A stretch of DNA of 5,548 bases from an uncultured Butyricicoccus sp. (GTDB lineage Bacteria > Bacillota > Clostridia > Oscillospirales > Butyricicoccaceae): NCBI GenBank assembly GCA_900557315.1, contig USSI01000111.1:1-5548 (forward strand), in the 5' to 3' direction. The position numbers and the translations under genes were made by a program. The notes under the pieces are model-generated. The model saw only the letters and a program-made list of their open reading frames with translations. It searched no databases and was not told the origin of the DNA. Shown here piece after piece: positions 5,481 to 5,548 of this stretch. Positions within the stretch are counted from its first letter, which is position 1, and every line of letters starts with the position of its first letter.

Positions 5481-5548
5481 TTACCAGGACTTCTCGTCCT
5501 TCAGGATCTCCAGGCTCGGATCCACAGGCTCTTCCTGCATGACGGTGC
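5481..5548 (-). CDS. C-terminal end of an unidentified protein, cut by window edge
   Basis: Only the last 22 codons are visible: TVMQEEPVDPSLEILKDEKSW and a TAA stop (5481-5483). The tail is acidic and hydrophilic, as in a cytoplasmic C-terminus. It is immediately followed by the SD and start of the 59-residue membrane protein, so it is probably the preceding gene in the same operon. An internal ATG at 5540 exists but has no visible SD. The family cannot be told from so short a piece. Confidence 0.55.
   Translation of the reverse strand, partial: TVMQEEPVDPSLEILKDEKSW

Overview
The window reads as chromosomal DNA from a high-GC member of the Clostridia, plausibly an Oscillospiraceae/Ruminococcaceae-type gut bacterium. 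This rests on GC-rich coding sequence, strong Firmicutes-style Shine-Dalgarno sites, near-consensus sigma-A promoters, compact hairpin-plus-U terminators, and an EF-G paralogue of a kind I associate with Clostridia. The taxon is an inference. No rRNA, tRNA, CRISPR array, insertion sequence or phage gene is visible.

Layout. (1) 1-1903, minus strand: most of an EF-G paralogue (EF-G2/FusA2-like) whose C-terminus runs off the left edge. It has its own promoter with upstream A-tracts and a leader of about 65 nt that holds repeated AACAAA motifs. (2) 1904-2537: a divergent intergenic region. It carries a 28-residue hydrophobic ORF on the plus strand behind a near-perfect Shine-Dalgarno, and a perfect 16-bp stem with U-tracts on both sides that should stop transcription from either direction. 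(3) 2538-5195, minus strand: a two-gene operon. The first gene is a MarR-family repressor with a textbook promoter (TTGACG, 17 bp, TATAAT) and a palindrome sitting on the -10/start region. The second encodes an unusual 715-residue membrane protein. (4) 5234-5548, minus strand: the end of another operon, with a partial acidic C-terminus, a 59-residue one-helix membrane protein and a strong terminator.

The main point of interest is the 715-residue protein. Its first ~75 residues look like TM1-TM2 of a type I ABC exporter, the kind of protein often encoded directly after a MarR gene in Clostridia. There is no ABC ATPase domain. Instead a ~105-residue charged Ala/Arg/Glu linker leads into an eight-helix protein that follows the P1B (heavy-metal) P-type ATPase layout. 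The phosphorylated Asp, the membrane CPC cysteines, the TGE loop, the HP motif, the TGDN threonine/glycine and the GDGxNDxP hinge all appear changed or lost. It therefore looks like a pseudo-pump attached to an ABC exporter stub and probably controlled by an autoregulating MarR switch. The EF-G paralogue is also unusual in its GTPase motifs, with Phe where canonical EF-G has the catalytic His and Ser in place of Asn in the NKxD motif, while the domain IV tip is conserved.
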